DNA of 64,000 nt. It comes from Candidatus Zixiibacteriota bacterium. GTDB lineage: Bacteria; Zixibacteria; MSB-5A5; GN15; PGXB01. Below the pieces are notes generated by a model. The model had not been told where the DNA came from. It did no database searches and saw only the letters and a program-made list of their open reading frames with translations. The stretch lies in contig JAFGAL010000020.1 in NCBI GenBank assembly GCA_016933695.1, forward strand, positions 100,574 through 164,573, given 5' to 3'. Positions 17,641 to 26,892 of this stretch are shown here, piece after piece; within the stretch, counting starts at the first letter, position 1; the number at the start of each line of letters is the position of its first letter. A program made the position numbers and the translations under genes.

Positions 17641-17669
17641 TTGACATTTTGCTCTCATCGCATTAACAT
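17641..17669 (+). promoter_or_regulatory. Sigma-70 promoter of rnr, apparently leaderless
   Basis: TTGACA (17641-17646), exactly 17 bases, TAACAT (17664-17669). Only six bases separate the -10 from the ATG, so transcription should begin at or within a base or two of the start codon. There is no Shine-Dalgarno sequence. Confidence 0.7.
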
Positions 17670-17675
17670 CGTAGT

Positions 17676-19844
17676 ATGTCAATTGAAACACATTTTATAA
17701 TCGATTATTTGTCCTACAAAGCCAAGCGCCCGCTTAAAATCAAAGAGCTGGCTTCGGAACTGCGGATTTCCAGCAAGGACTACCCGTCCTTTCGGCGGCT
17801 GGTGAAGCAGTTACTGGACGAGGGCAAGCTGGTCAACCTTCGCCGCGGACGAATCGGCGTCCCATCGGAATTGAATCTGGTCGTCGGTGAAATTTCAATT
17901 TCCAAAACCGGGATCGGCACCCTGATTTCCGAATCAGGAGAATCAATTGTAGTCCCGGCGCCGAATCTTTCGACCGCACTCGATGGCGACAAGGTAATGG
18001 TCCGGGTCGGCGGAACGGTGGAGAATCAGCTCAGCGGGAAAGTGATCAAAGTATTAGAGCGATCACAGAAGAATATCGTGGGGATTTTTCATCACGGAAA
18101 GCATTTCCATTTCGTGGAGCCGGACAAGAAACGCATCCACCGCGACATTTACATCCCCAAGGCATTATCGAAAAACGCTCAGGACGGCGAACGGGTGGTC
18201 GTGCGAATCACCGAATGGGATGAACCGTATCGCAATCCCGAAGGCGAGGTGGTCGAGCGTCTGGGCGTACCCGGCAAACCGGGGGTCGATTTACTGACGG
18301 TTATCAAAACGTATAATCTGCCGGATGAATTTCCGTCGGAGGTGATGGCCGAGGCGGAAAAAGTCGGGGTATGGTTCAATGACAAAGAGATGAGTCGTCG
18401 CCGTGATTTCTCGAAAGAAGTCATATACACGATCGATCCTTTCGATGCCAGGGATTTCGATGACGCCGTGACCGTGTCGAAAACCGACAAGGGGTATCGT
18501 CTGGGCGTGTTTATCGCCGATGTGTCGCATTTCGTTCGAGACGATACCGCGCTCGACCGCGAGGCGTTCAATCGCGGCAACTCGGTATATCTTCCCGGCA
18601 AAGTCATCCCGATGCTTCCGGAGCAGTTATCGAACGATCTCTGTTCGCTTAAGCCGAATCGCCGTCGTCTGGCGTATGCCGTGCTGATGAATTTTGCCAG
18701 GAACGGCAAAATGCTCGACTGGGAAATTGTCGAAGCGGTAATCAAATCGCGGGCGCGCCTGACCTATGAGGATGTACAGGAGTATTTCAATACCGGCGAG
18801 ATCACTCCGCATCTGAAACGAGTGGCCGCCAATCTCACCGTGGCCCGTGAACTGGCACAGGTTTTACTGAAATGCCGGATGCAGGAAGGGTCGCTGGATT
18901 TCGATCTGCCGGAGGCCAAGGTGGTGCTGAACAAGGCCGGCGAGGTGATCGAGCTGGGCAGTCGGGTGCGTCTGGAATCGCATCGACTGGTTGAGGAATT
19001 CATGCTGGCGGCCAATCGCGCCGTGGCGCTGGACGTCTTTCGAAAAGGACACAAATTCCTGTACCGGGTGCATGACCGGCCGGACATGGAAAAACTCGAG
19101 GCGTTTTCGCTTCTGGTCGGCCGTCTGGGATACAAGTTCCCGGTGTCGCCGAATATGAAGCCGCTTCAGTTCTCGCGCTTTTTGGACAAGATCAAAGGCC
19201 GGCCGGAGGAGGAACTGCTTAACGAGTTGATGTTGCGATCAATGAAAAAAGCGGTGTATCAGCCCCGGGATATCGGGCATTTCGGCCTGGCGTTTACGCA
19301 TTACACGCATTTCACCTCACCCATCCGCCGGTATCCCGATTTAATGGTGCATCGTTTGTTGAAGATACTGGCGAAGGGACGCTATCCGGCGAATCTGGAC
19401 AAGCGGCTTGACGGCATTCTCAGTAATGTCGGGTATCACTGTTCCGATTCGGAGCGCACCGCCGAGGCCGCCGAGCGTGACGCGATCAAGATCAAACAGG
19501 TGCAGTTCATGGCGCGTCGGGTCGGCGACCGCTACGAAGGCGTCATTTCCGGCGTTCTCAGTTTCGGTTTTTTTGTCCGCCTGCATGATACCGGTGTCGA
19601 GGGGATGGTGCGTCTGTCCAGTCTCGATGATGACTATTATCACTTCGATGAAAGCAATTACCGTCTGGTCGGCCGTCGCACCGGGCGGGTGTTCCGGCTC
19701 GGCGATCCGGTTTCGGTGGGCGTTCTGTCGGTCGATCCGGTGCGCAGTGAAATCGATCTGTTTCTGGTCGACGAAATGAAAGCCAAGCCGGAAGGCCGTC
19801 GCAAATCGCGCGATAAAAAACGCGGCAGTCGGAGAAAACGATGA
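17676..19844 (+). CDS. rnr: Ribonuclease R
   Basis: Processive 3'-5' exoribonuclease of the RNB family, 722 residues. Order of domains: winged-helix/OB cold-shock domains (1-220), the RNB catalytic core from about 248 with the metal-binding DPFDARDFDDAV, LPEQLSNDLCSL and HFTSPIRRYPDL motifs, an S1 domain (about 615-700, YEGVISGVLSFGFFV) and a basic tail ending KKRGSRRKR. It degrades structured RNA in quality control and cold growth. It opens with a strong promoter and no leader. The next gene overlaps by four bases (ATGA), so the sigma-54 activator is co-expressed from this promoter. Confidence 0.95.
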   Translation: MSIETHFIIDYLSYKAKRPLKIKELASELRISSKDYPSFRRLVKQLLDEGKLVNLRRGRIGVPSELNLVVGEISISKTGIGTLISESGESIVVPAPNLSTALDGDKVMVRVGGTVENQLSGKVIKVLERSQKNIVGIFHHGKHFHFVEPDKKRIHRDIYIPKALSKNAQDGERVVVRITEWDEPYRNPEGEVVERLGVPGKPGVDLLTVIKTYNLPDEFPSEVMAEAEKVGVWFNDKEMSRRRDFSKEVIYTIDPFDARDFDDAVTVSKTDKGYRLGVFIADVSHFVRDDTALDREAFNRGNSVYLPGKVIPMLPEQLSNDLCSLKPNRRRLAYAVLMNFARNGKMLDWEIVEAVIKSRARLTYEDVQEYFNTGEITPHLKRVAANLTVARELAQVLLKCRMQEGSLDFDLPEAKVVLNKAGEVIELGSRVRLESHRLVEEFMLAANRAVALDVFRKGHKFLYRVHDRPDMEKLEAFSLLVGRLGYKFPVSPNMKPLQFSRFLDKIKGRPEEELLNELMLRSMKKAVYQPRDIGHFGLAFTHYTHFTSPIRRYPDLMVHRLLKILAKGRYPANLDKRLDGILSNVGYHCSDSERTAEAAERDAIKIKQVQFMARRVGDRYEGVISGVLSFGFFVRLHDTGVEGMVRLSSLDDDYYHFDESNYRLVGRRTGRVFRLGDPVSVGVLSVDPVRSEIDLFLVDEMKAKPEGRRKSRDKKRGSRRKR

Positions 19845-21271
19845 AACGCAATGTCCTGGTCGTGGCCAGGCCGGCGGATTCGTCACGGCAGTACGATTTC
19901 GCCACGGTGCTGGCCCCCTTGGGAGAAACGGTGACCGAGTGGTCGCTGGTCAGTACCATCCTGAAAGAACGTCATGTCGATCTGATTCTGGTCGATGATT
20001 TCTTTCCCGGCATCACCCGCGCGGTTATCCGCCGGGTGCGGATGCGCGCGCCGCTGGCCGACGTGTGGCTGGTAACCACAGGCCGCAATAGACGAGATAA
20101 TGAGGATTTGTTCGACGGGGTTATCATTGTCGACGGCGGTCATGAGGAAGTTTCGAAAAAGGTCACGCGTATTCTGTACTTGAAATCTCTGCTCGATAAA
20201 TTTAACATGGTCGGCCGCTCGGAAAAAATGAAACTGGTGGCGGAAACAATCGAGCGAATCGCGCCGACCGATATATCGGCGTTGATCGTCGGTCCGTCGG
20301 GAAGCGGCAAGGAACTTGTATCGCGGGCTATTCATAAACATTCCCGGCGTGCCGAGAAACCCCTGGTCGCGGTCAACTGCGGGGCGCTGGCCGAGGGGGT
20401 ACTGGAATCGGAATTGTTCGGGCACGAGAAGGGCGCGTTTACCGGATCGGTCGGCCGGCGGGAGGGATTGTTCCGGCAGGCCGACGGCGGAACGATTTTT
20501 CTTGATGAAATCGGCGAAACCAAACCGGACATGCAGGTGAAGCTGTTGCGCGTTCTCGAGGACGGCATCTATTACCCGGTGGGAAGCGATCATCCGGTGC
20601 GGGTCGACGTGCGCGTGATTGCCGCGACCAACCGCGATCTGGACGAAGCGATTCGGGACGGGGTGTTTCGCGATGATCTGTATTATCGTCTGGGCGTGGT
20701 CAAGATCGTCCTGTCGCCGTTGTTCGAACGTCCCGGCGATGTGCTTCCGCTTTTGTGCACTTTCGCGAGAAAAGAAGGCGTTGCGGGATTTTCGGAGGGG
20801 GCAATCGATTTACTGACGCGTTATGACTGGCCCGGGAACGTGCGCCAACTGCGCAATTTCGTGACGCGCATGGGGGCGATGTCTCAGGACCGCGAAATCT
20901 CATCGGCCGATGTCGAACGGTACCTGGCCGAGCAGGGAATGAAGCAGAAACAACTGCCGGTGGTAACCGGGCATACCTCGGAAGAAGCCGGGCATGAGTT
21001 GATCTATCACGCCTTATTGCAATTGGGCAGTGAAATCAAAATGCTCCGGGAGTTGATCCTGTCCAATCTTCCGGCCGGGCACGATTTCGAGGCGGAACCG
21101 GACCTGCGCGACCGGGAATCGAAATCCGACGCCTCCATCAAAGATATGGAGCGGGAATTGATCGCCGCCGCATTGCGGGCCACCGGGGGCAATCGCAAGG
21201 AGGCCGCCGCGCGGCTCGGGATCGGTGAACGAACGCTGTATCGTAAACTGAAACTATACAATCTCAATTGA
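19841..21271 (+). CDS. Sigma-54-dependent activator (NtrC-type AAA+, Fis HTH) with atypical receiver
   Basis: A 476-residue activator. Residues 1-115 have the receiver fold but not its chemistry: the N-terminal strand reads NVLVVARPADSS without the acidic pair, an aspartate is present in LILVDDFFPG, and the conserved lysine is missing (GVIIVDGGHEEV). The AAA+ domain (about 125-355) has Walker A GPSGSGKE, Walker B TIFLDEIGE, and the sigma-54 contact loop as GAFTGS instead of GAFTGA. A Fis-type helix-turn-helix ends the protein (GNRKEAAARLGIGERTLYRKL). It probably responds to something other than phosphorylation. Likely targets are sigma-54 promoters such as the one before motE. Confidence 0.88.
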   Translation: MKRNVLVVARPADSSRQYDFATVLAPLGETVTEWSLVSTILKERHVDLILVDDFFPGITRAVIRRVRMRAPLADVWLVTTGRNRRDNEDLFDGVIIVDGGHEEVSKKVTRILYLKSLLDKFNMVGRSEKMKLVAETIERIAPTDISALIVGPSGSGKELVSRAIHKHSRRAEKPLVAVNCGALAEGVLESELFGHEKGAFTGSVGRREGLFRQADGGTIFLDEIGETKPDMQVKLLRVLEDGIYYPVGSDHPVRVDVRVIAATNRDLDEAIRDGVFRDDLYYRLGVVKIVLSPLFERPGDVLPLLCTFARKEGVAGFSEGAIDLLTRYDWPGNVRQLRNFVTRMGAMSQDREISSADVERYLAEQGMKQKQLPVVTGHTSEEAGHELIYHALLQLGSEIKMLRELILSNLPAGHDFEAEPDLRDRESKSDASIKDMERELIAAALRATGGNRKEAAARLGIGERTLYRKLKLYNLN

Positions 21272-22911
21272 AAATTCGTCTGACCATCGCGATTCTCTGT
21301 GTCCTGGCGGTGATTGGTTTGTGCCAAAACCCAGCCGCGCAGAGTCTGTCCACGAAAGTCTACCCGACGGTCGAGGAGGTGTATGAAGCGTACCTGCGGG
21401 GGGACATCGATTATGATACGTATCTTACCCTGGCGGAAATTCTCGAGACCGGGGTTGACAGCACCGATTTGTACCTGTTGAATGAAATCCCCAACGTGGA
21501 GTATTTCCTTCGCCTCTGGCAGGAGAACGCCACGCCGATGGAACGCGAGCAGGCCGAACCCGCCATGCTGGACACGGCACCAGCCAAACGCATTGCCGGG
21601 CCGCCGCACGGGTGTGTCCGCACCAAACAGACCAAAATTATGGATGAAGACGAGGCCGATAGAAGCTATTACTATGTGAAATCAACCCTTTCCGAGCAGT
21701 GGTCGGTCGAGGGAAAACTCAATCGGGAGGACGACGACCGTGCGGAGGTTGTCAAACGATCACTGGTGTATCGGGCGCGGCGCGGCCCGCTGAAGAAAAT
21801 CATCATCGGCAATTACACCGCCCGGTACGGACTGGGAGTGTCGGTCGGGTATCGGGGACGATTTCTCGATAAATCCGAAGACGTCGCCGGGGAAGATGCG
21901 CTGTTTCCGGTTTACGGCGGTTTCAACGGTTTGTATGTCGAGGGGAAAGGGCGCCGGGACGCCGTCAAATGGATGATCCATTATGATCAGAATCAGATTC
22001 ATCGCCTGCGCGTGGCGGCGGTGGATTATGTCAAACGGCTGGAGCGTTTCAATCTCGAGGCGATCGTATTGGGTGGCGAATTGGACAATCGCGAGACCGA
22101 TAAATCATACAAGTACTATCAGCTGGGGGCGTGCGTTCGGTATGCATCGATAGTGTCCGATGCCGCGGTTGAAATCGCCATCCCGCGTTACGCCGACAAT
22201 GTCGTTCCGGCGGTACTGTTCGAGGGAAGTTACGCCGAGTCGCCATTGCGTCTTCGCCTGTCCGCCTGGCGGTACGGTGATGATTATCTCAATTTCACCG
22301 GCGGGGGACGCTCGGGATCGCAGTATCATACCGTCACCATTGACAGTCTCGGTTTCGAATTCCGCGACCGTCGCAACGATCAGCGCGGGATCCTGCTTCG
22401 CGGGGAAACCAGGGTGTCGGATCGGTTCACGTACGATGCGGCGTTTTCGTTGTACGGACGGGATCGCTTCGCCTGGTATGTCAGCAGTCTGATCGGACTG
22501 GAATACGCGTTGAACGACAATACTATCCTGCGCGTGGACTATCGGTATGAACGCGACGCCGACGAACCGGAAATCATAACCGATAACGAAGTGAGGCTGG
22601 AGGGGCGGCAAACCGGCAAGTGGTATACCATTCGGTCCTATCTCGGGTACAGCCGGGATCGGCGGTCCCGGGAGTATCTTTCCTGTTTCACACGCATCCG
22701 CCTGCACACAGATCCGCTCGGCAGTCTGGAAACCTGGCTCGATCTCGATAAAATGAATATTCAACATGGCGGCGTGGATTATTTTTATGCATATATACGG
22801 GAAGCGTTACCGGTTACGCCGTATCTGGACGTGGGAGTGAAATATTCCTATCGCTACAGCACGTCCGGCGAACGGTCGACGTTTTATCTTGACGCGGAGG
22901 CACGATGGTGA
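21268..22911 (+). CDS. Predicted outer-membrane beta-barrel protein, function unknown
   Basis: A 547-residue exported protein whose TTG start overlaps the previous stop (TTGA). A signal peptide (residues about 1-25) is followed by a short helical region (VEEVYEAYLRGDIDYDTYLTL) and, from about 130, a long series of alternating amphipathic strands rich in Tyr, Arg and Gly (YTARYGLGVSVGYRG, LEYALNDNTILRVDYRYE), ending in YSTSGERSTFYLDAEARW with a terminal aromatic, as outer-membrane barrels do. No named family is recognised. It heads a three-gene exported block with the LTD protein and a smaller barrel-like protein. Confidence 0.65.
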   Translation: MKIRLTIAILCVLAVIGLCQNPAAQSLSTKVYPTVEEVYEAYLRGDIDYDTYLTLAEILETGVDSTDLYLLNEIPNVEYFLRLWQENATPMEREQAEPAMLDTAPAKRIAGPPHGCVRTKQTKIMDEDEADRSYYYVKSTLSEQWSVEGKLNREDDDRAEVVKRSLVYRARRGPLKKIIIGNYTARYGLGVSVGYRGRFLDKSEDVAGEDALFPVYGGFNGLYVEGKGRRDAVKWMIHYDQNQIHRLRVAAVDYVKRLERFNLEAIVLGGELDNRETDKSYKYYQLGACVRYASIVSDAAVEIAIPRYADNVVPAVLFEGSYAESPLRLRLSAWRYGDDYLNFTGGGRSGSQYHTVTIDSLGFEFRDRRNDQRGILLRGETRVSDRFTYDAAFSLYGRDRFAWYVSSLIGLEYALNDNTILRVDYRYERDADEPEIITDNEVRLEGRQTGKWYTIRSYLGYSRDRRSREYLSCFTRIRLHTDPLGSLETWLDLDKMNIQHGGVDYFYAYIREALPVTPYLDVGVKYSYRYSTSGERSTFYLDAEARW

Positions 22912-24527
22912 AATTAGGGGTAGTGGTAGGACTACTGGCACTGGTACCGATGGTTATGGCCGAGGCGGATATTATCATCAACGAAGTCATGGCCAACGAG
23001 CCGGGAAGCGACAAGTCGCTGGAATGGATCGAATTTTATAATACCTCCGGCAGTCCCCGGTCGCTGGCGTTTTACAGCTATAACATCAACGGCGTCACGT
23101 ACGGCTTTCCGACCGCGAGCATCGGGCCGTACGAGTATTTCATTGTCTGTGCGGAACTGGTGAGCACCGACGGTTCTCCCGATTTCGAATCGACCTGGGG
23201 CAACGACAACGACGTCTGGGATCCCAACGATCCCGGCGAGGATATCCGGGTCTTCGAGGAATCGGATCTGAATCTGCTCAACGGCGCCGACACCGTGGTG
23301 TTGTACTACTCCACCAGCACGGCCTCGGTATTCGGGTGGGATCGTTCGGGACTGGACGGCGTTTCATGGGAACGGTATACGTTCACGACGAATTTTATCG
23401 ACAACTCCGTCGATCCGCGTGGCGCCACTCCGGGAGAGGTCAACTCCATCACGCCGCGTCAGCACGACCTGGCGCTGGAGAATCTGGAAGCATCGGTTTA
23501 CGAGGGACATATGGCGCTGTTTATATACATGATTGTCAACAAGGGAGTGCAGGTTGCGCCGGACGGCATGGTATCGTTGTACTACGATCCCGACAACGAC
23601 GGGGAAGTGGATGTCGCCGATCTGATCGTGGCGGTACCGTATACGTCGATGGCCGCGGCGGATACATCTTACTTCCTGGTCGGCGAGTTGCTCGATGGCG
23701 TGTATGCCCGGGTACTGGCGATGCTTCCCGATGATGACCGTGAGGAAAACAACGCACAGACAACAGTTGCGCCGGGGGAGGATTTCCCGCCGGTGATAGT
23801 GACGGAGTTTCTGCCCGATCCGGTTTCTCCGCTGAGTTCGGAATGGGTGGAACTATATAATCGTTCCACCGAAGCGGTTGATCTTGACGGCTGGATGCTC
23901 GGCGACAAAGACGGATTTGTCCCGATCAGCGCGGGATCGCTGATTATCGATGCAGGCGACTATTTGGTGTTGTGTCAGGACAGCACGGCCATGAGCGATT
24001 ATTATGCCACGTTGGACTTTGCCCTTCATGAACCGCCAAGCTGGCGGCAGTTGAACAACAATGAACCCGACGCGGTGATTCTTATTGATGAATATACGTT
24101 CACCGCCGACAGCCTGCGCTATGAGAACACATACGGCGACAATCACACCTGGGCGTTCGGTAATGTTGAATGGGGATGGTCATCGACGCCCGGAGGGACC
24201 CCCGGGGCGCCCAACGATGTCTTACTGCCGCCGTCGGCGCCGGAAATACGGGTGACGGTGACGCCCAATCCGTTTTCCTTGTCGCGTGACGGCTCTACCA
24301 CGATCGCCTTCGCAGTCCCCGAGGGGGAGGCCATGACGGTGAGCATTTATGACCGCGAGGGGAGAGTGGTCAAGACGTTTTATGAAGATCAAACACCGTT
24401 CGAATACACACTGGAATGGGACGGCACCGCCGACAGCGGGCGACGGCTTCCGGCCGGCATCTATATCCTCTATGTCGAGGTGTTCGGGGCGGATGATTAC
24501 AAACAGACCATCGTGGTGGCGCCGTGA
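22905..24527 (+). CDS. Secreted lamin-tail-domain protein with FlgD-like C-terminal domain
   Basis: A 540-residue exported protein with signal peptide (1-19, ending VMAEA). It has two lamin-tail domains, at about 20-170 (IIINEVMANEPGSDKSLEWIEFYN) and about 290-430 (VIVTEFLPDPVSPLSSEWVELYN). A CARDB-like beta domain lies between them (DLALENLEASVYEG, then PDNDGEVDVADLIVAVP). The last ~90 residues are a FlgD/T9SS-type Ig domain (VTPNPFSLSRDGSTTIAF, RLPAGIYILYVEV). Such tails direct or cap surface secretion in FCB bacteria. The ATG follows GCGGAGGC and overlaps the previous gene by seven bases, so the two are coupled. Confidence 0.82.
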   Translation: MVKLGVVVGLLALVPMVMAEADIIINEVMANEPGSDKSLEWIEFYNTSGSPRSLAFYSYNINGVTYGFPTASIGPYEYFIVCAELVSTDGSPDFESTWGNDNDVWDPNDPGEDIRVFEESDLNLLNGADTVVLYYSTSTASVFGWDRSGLDGVSWERYTFTTNFIDNSVDPRGATPGEVNSITPRQHDLALENLEASVYEGHMALFIYMIVNKGVQVAPDGMVSLYYDPDNDGEVDVADLIVAVPYTSMAAADTSYFLVGELLDGVYARVLAMLPDDDREENNAQTTVAPGEDFPPVIVTEFLPDPVSPLSSEWVELYNRSTEAVDLDGWMLGDKDGFVPISAGSLIIDAGDYLVLCQDSTAMSDYYATLDFALHEPPSWRQLNNNEPDAVILIDEYTFTADSLRYENTYGDNHTWAFGNVEWGWSSTPGGTPGAPNDVLLPPSAPEIRVTVTPNPFSLSRDGSTTIAFAVPEGEAMTVSIYDREGRVVKTFYEDQTPFEYTLEWDGTADSGRRLPAGIYILYVEVFGADDYKQTIVVAP

Positions 24528-24528
24528 T

Positions 24529-25338
24529 ATGAAAACACTGATTGGCATACTGATTGTAATAATGCCGGCGACGGTACTCGGCTACGGAATAACCGGCGGC
24601 CGCGACATCGGTCTTGGCGGGGCGGTGCTGATTTCCGCACCGACCGCATCGGAGTTGTTGGTCTGCCCGTTCGCGATGATTGAAAAGGATCGTCTGCTGA
24701 TCGAATCGGGGTACAGTCGCAAGTTCGAATTGTCGGATCTGGAAGAGGTATATGCAAGCGCGGGATATCGCTTCGGTGCCGTAACCGCATCGGTGGGAAT
24801 CTCGCAGTTAGGCAGATCCGATTATTATCTGGAGCAACTGCTGAGGGCGGGACTGGCCGCGAGTTATCGGGACTATACTATCGGTCTGATAATTTCCGGC
24901 AAAACGGTTGAGTTCGGAAACCGGGTTGATGATTTTCGTGCCGCGGCAATCGGAGTTACGGCCGGTGTGAATCACGGACGGTACCATTTCGGGATATGTG
25001 CCGACAATCTCAATCACCCGAAAATCGCCGATAACTCCGAGCCCGATTATCGTCGGGTGGGAATATATCTCGAACTCGAAGGCCCCGCGCGGTATTCCCT
25101 GTGCGGACGCCTGCTGATGGAGGAACATGCCAGACCGCGCGCCACGGTGGCGCAGTATTTTCGGTTGTATCACGATAACGCCATATTCTGGCATGTCAGT
25201 ACCAGACCCATGACCTACGGCGGCGGGGTGGAAATCGCCTATTCCCGCCTGCGGGTGCGCTACGCGGTGTCGCATCATCCGGCGCTGGGATTCACGCACG
25301 CGGTGTCGCTGGGGGCGAGTGTGTTCGGCGGCAAGTGA
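24529..25338 (+). CDS. PorV/PorQ-like outer-membrane beta-barrel protein (putative)
   Basis: A 269-residue exported protein starting at the ATG one base after the previous stop; upstream in-frame starts lie inside the LTD gene and would precede the clear signal peptide (MKTLIGILIVIMPATVLG). The mature start YGITGGRDIGLGGAVLISA resembles the UPF0164/PorV-like opening, and the rest alternates short strands with turns, ending SLGASVFGGK. PorV-type proteins shuttle T9SS substrates to the surface, which would fit the tail on the gene just upstream. The family link is inferred from pattern and context, not proven. Confidence 0.55.
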   Translation: MKTLIGILIVIMPATVLGYGITGGRDIGLGGAVLISAPTASELLVCPFAMIEKDRLLIESGYSRKFELSDLEEVYASAGYRFGAVTASVGISQLGRSDYYLEQLLRAGLAASYRDYTIGLIISGKTVEFGNRVDDFRAAAIGVTAGVNHGRYHFGICADNLNHPKIADNSEPDYRRVGIYLELEGPARYSLCGRLLMEEHARPRATVAQYFRLYHDNAIFWHVSTRPMTYGGGVEIAYSRLRVRYAVSHHPALGFTHAVSLGASVFGGK

Positions 25339-25345
25339 GGAACGA

Positions 25346-26485
25346 ATGGACAGGTTGACATCACGAGAACGAGTCGAGCAGTACGAGCAGAAAATACTGG
25401 CGCCGTACGCCTGTTTTTCATCGGAATCGCGTGGCCGTAAATACCGCCAGGCGCGACATCCCATTCGCACCTCGTTCCAGCGCGACCGGGATCGGGTCAT
25501 TCATTCAGCGGCGTTCCGTCGGCTGGAATACAAGACGCAGGTGTTTGTCAATCATGAGGGGGATCACTATCGCACACGACTGACCCATTCCATCGAAGTG
25601 GCGCAGATCAGCCGCACGATTGCACGGGCGCTGGGACTCAACGAGGATCTCGCCGAGGCCATCGCGCTGGCGCACGATCTGGGGCATACGCCGTTCGGTC
25701 ATTCCGGGGAGGAGGTCCTCAACGAATTGATGGCCGACTATGGCGGATTCAATCACAACCGCCAGTCCCTGCGAGTGGTGGATATTCTGGAGCGGCGGTA
25801 CCCGTCGCATCCCGGCCTCAATCTGACCTACGAGGTGCGCGAGGGAATCGCCAAACATGAAACCTCCGCCGAGCCGATCAGCCCGGAGGAATTCCCGTCC
25901 GATGAACGCCCCAGCCTCGAGGCGGCGCTGGTGGATATCGCCGACGCTATCGCGTATAACAGTCACGATGTCGATGACGGTCTGTCATCGGGTCTGCTCG
26001 ACTGGGATGCTCTCGATCAGGTGCCGATCTGGCGGGAAGCCCGGGAACGGTCCGAAAAACTGGCGCCCGATCTCGACCACAAGCACCGTCGCTATGCGAT
26101 CGTGCGTATTCTGGTCGATCGCCAGGTCAGCGACCTGGTGGAAACGACCCTGAAAAATATCATCGTGCATGATATCAACTCACTCGACGACGTTCGTCAT
26201 GCCCCGGTGAAACCGGTTGCCTTTTCCGAACCGGTCGGTGAACAGCTCACCACTCTGAAGCAATTTCTGCGGGAGAATCTGTATCGTCATGACCATCTGA
26301 CACGGATGGCGAAACACGCGCGGTCGGTAATCGAAACGCTGTTTACGGCGTATAAACAGGATCCGTCGAAACTGCACGGTAAGTACAAACTGCAGGTCGG
26401 CACCGCGCCGCTTGAGATCATCATTGCCGATTTCATCGCGGGCATGACCGACCGCTACGCCTCACGCATGTACGAATCCCTGTAA
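25346..26485 (+). CDS. dgt: dGTP triphosphohydrolase-like protein (HD superfamily)
   Basis: A 379-residue HD-domain hydrolase that converts dNTPs to nucleosides and triphosphate. The metal ligands are seen in the order RLTHSIEV, then AHDLGHTPFGHSGE, then the late DIADAIAYNSHDVDDG. The opening RTSFQRDRDRVIHSAAFRRLEYKTQV is the diagnostic dGTPase motif. The ATG at 25346 follows GAGGAACG. Its length is that of the shorter type-2 family. It is eight bases behind the barrel gene, yet metabolic and probably unrelated to it. A minus-strand terminator abuts its 3' end. Confidence 0.93.
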   Translation: MDRLTSRERVEQYEQKILAPYACFSSESRGRKYRQARHPIRTSFQRDRDRVIHSAAFRRLEYKTQVFVNHEGDHYRTRLTHSIEVAQISRTIARALGLNEDLAEAIALAHDLGHTPFGHSGEEVLNELMADYGGFNHNRQSLRVVDILERRYPSHPGLNLTYEVREGIAKHETSAEPISPEEFPSDERPSLEAALVDIADAIAYNSHDVDDGLSSGLLDWDALDQVPIWREARERSEKLAPDLDHKHRRYAIVRILVDRQVSDLVETTLKNIIVHDINSLDDVRHAPVKPVAFSEPVGEQLTTLKQFLRENLYRHDHLTRMAKHARSVIETLFTAYKQDPSKLHGKYKLQVGTAPLEIIIADFIAGMTDRYASRMYESL

Positions 26486-26511
26486 AAAACGACGGGCCTT
26501 GCGACCCGTCG
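26484..26511 (-). terminator. Intrinsic terminator facing the relic gene
   Basis: CGACGGG (26490-26496) pairs with CCCGTCG (26505-26511). On the minus strand it is followed by six U (26489-26484). It lies just past the stop of the minus-strand sorting-domain relic and would have terminated that gene. Confidence 0.75.
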
Positions 26512-26539
26512 CTCAGCCTCCCTTTGGTACGACCGACTT

Positions 26540-26750
26540 TTATTTCAACAACAGCATCTTTCTGGTCACGATTTGCGTGTCCGTCTGCAGGCGATAGAAA
26601 TATATCCCCGATATCATCGGCTGGTAGGGATGAGTGATTCTTGTGGCGTTAGTATTGGCAAGGGTGTTTTGGATCGTTCTCCTCTTCTCATTCCCTGATC
26701 TCATAACGAATCGCGAACGCGGATTGTGTAATGGATTTTCTGCCGGGGCG
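26540..26750 (-). pseudogene. Decayed C-terminal sorting domain of a secreted protein
   Basis: Read on the minus strand, the last 26 codons before a stop at 26540 give PMISGIYFYRLQ and IVTRKMLLLK, which is the classic end of an FCB T9SS/FlgD-like sorting domain. In a second frame just upstream (stop near 26688) the sequence reads FAIRYEIRE, the expected first strand of the same domain. The two halves are thus separated by a frameshift and the intervening strands are scrambled. Nothing of the main protein body is recognisable. A fitting terminator follows. This is a relic, not a gene. Confidence 0.6.
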
Positions 26751-26892
26751 GCAGTTGCAAAGAAAAGGATAGGATAAAGCGCCAATCTGTGAATCCTCTT
26801 TCATTGCAAATTGCACGATTTTTCGGAGCGTCGTGGTAACCTGTTGTCTGACAACGGGTGAATGCGGCTGAAGATGATTGCCAACTCCGGGC

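Noticed and set aside
17621..17655. Sigma-54 site before rnr (TGGCAGGCCTTGAC)
   Set aside because: The -24/-12 spacing does not fit GG-N10-GC; a perfect sigma-70 promoter overlaps it.
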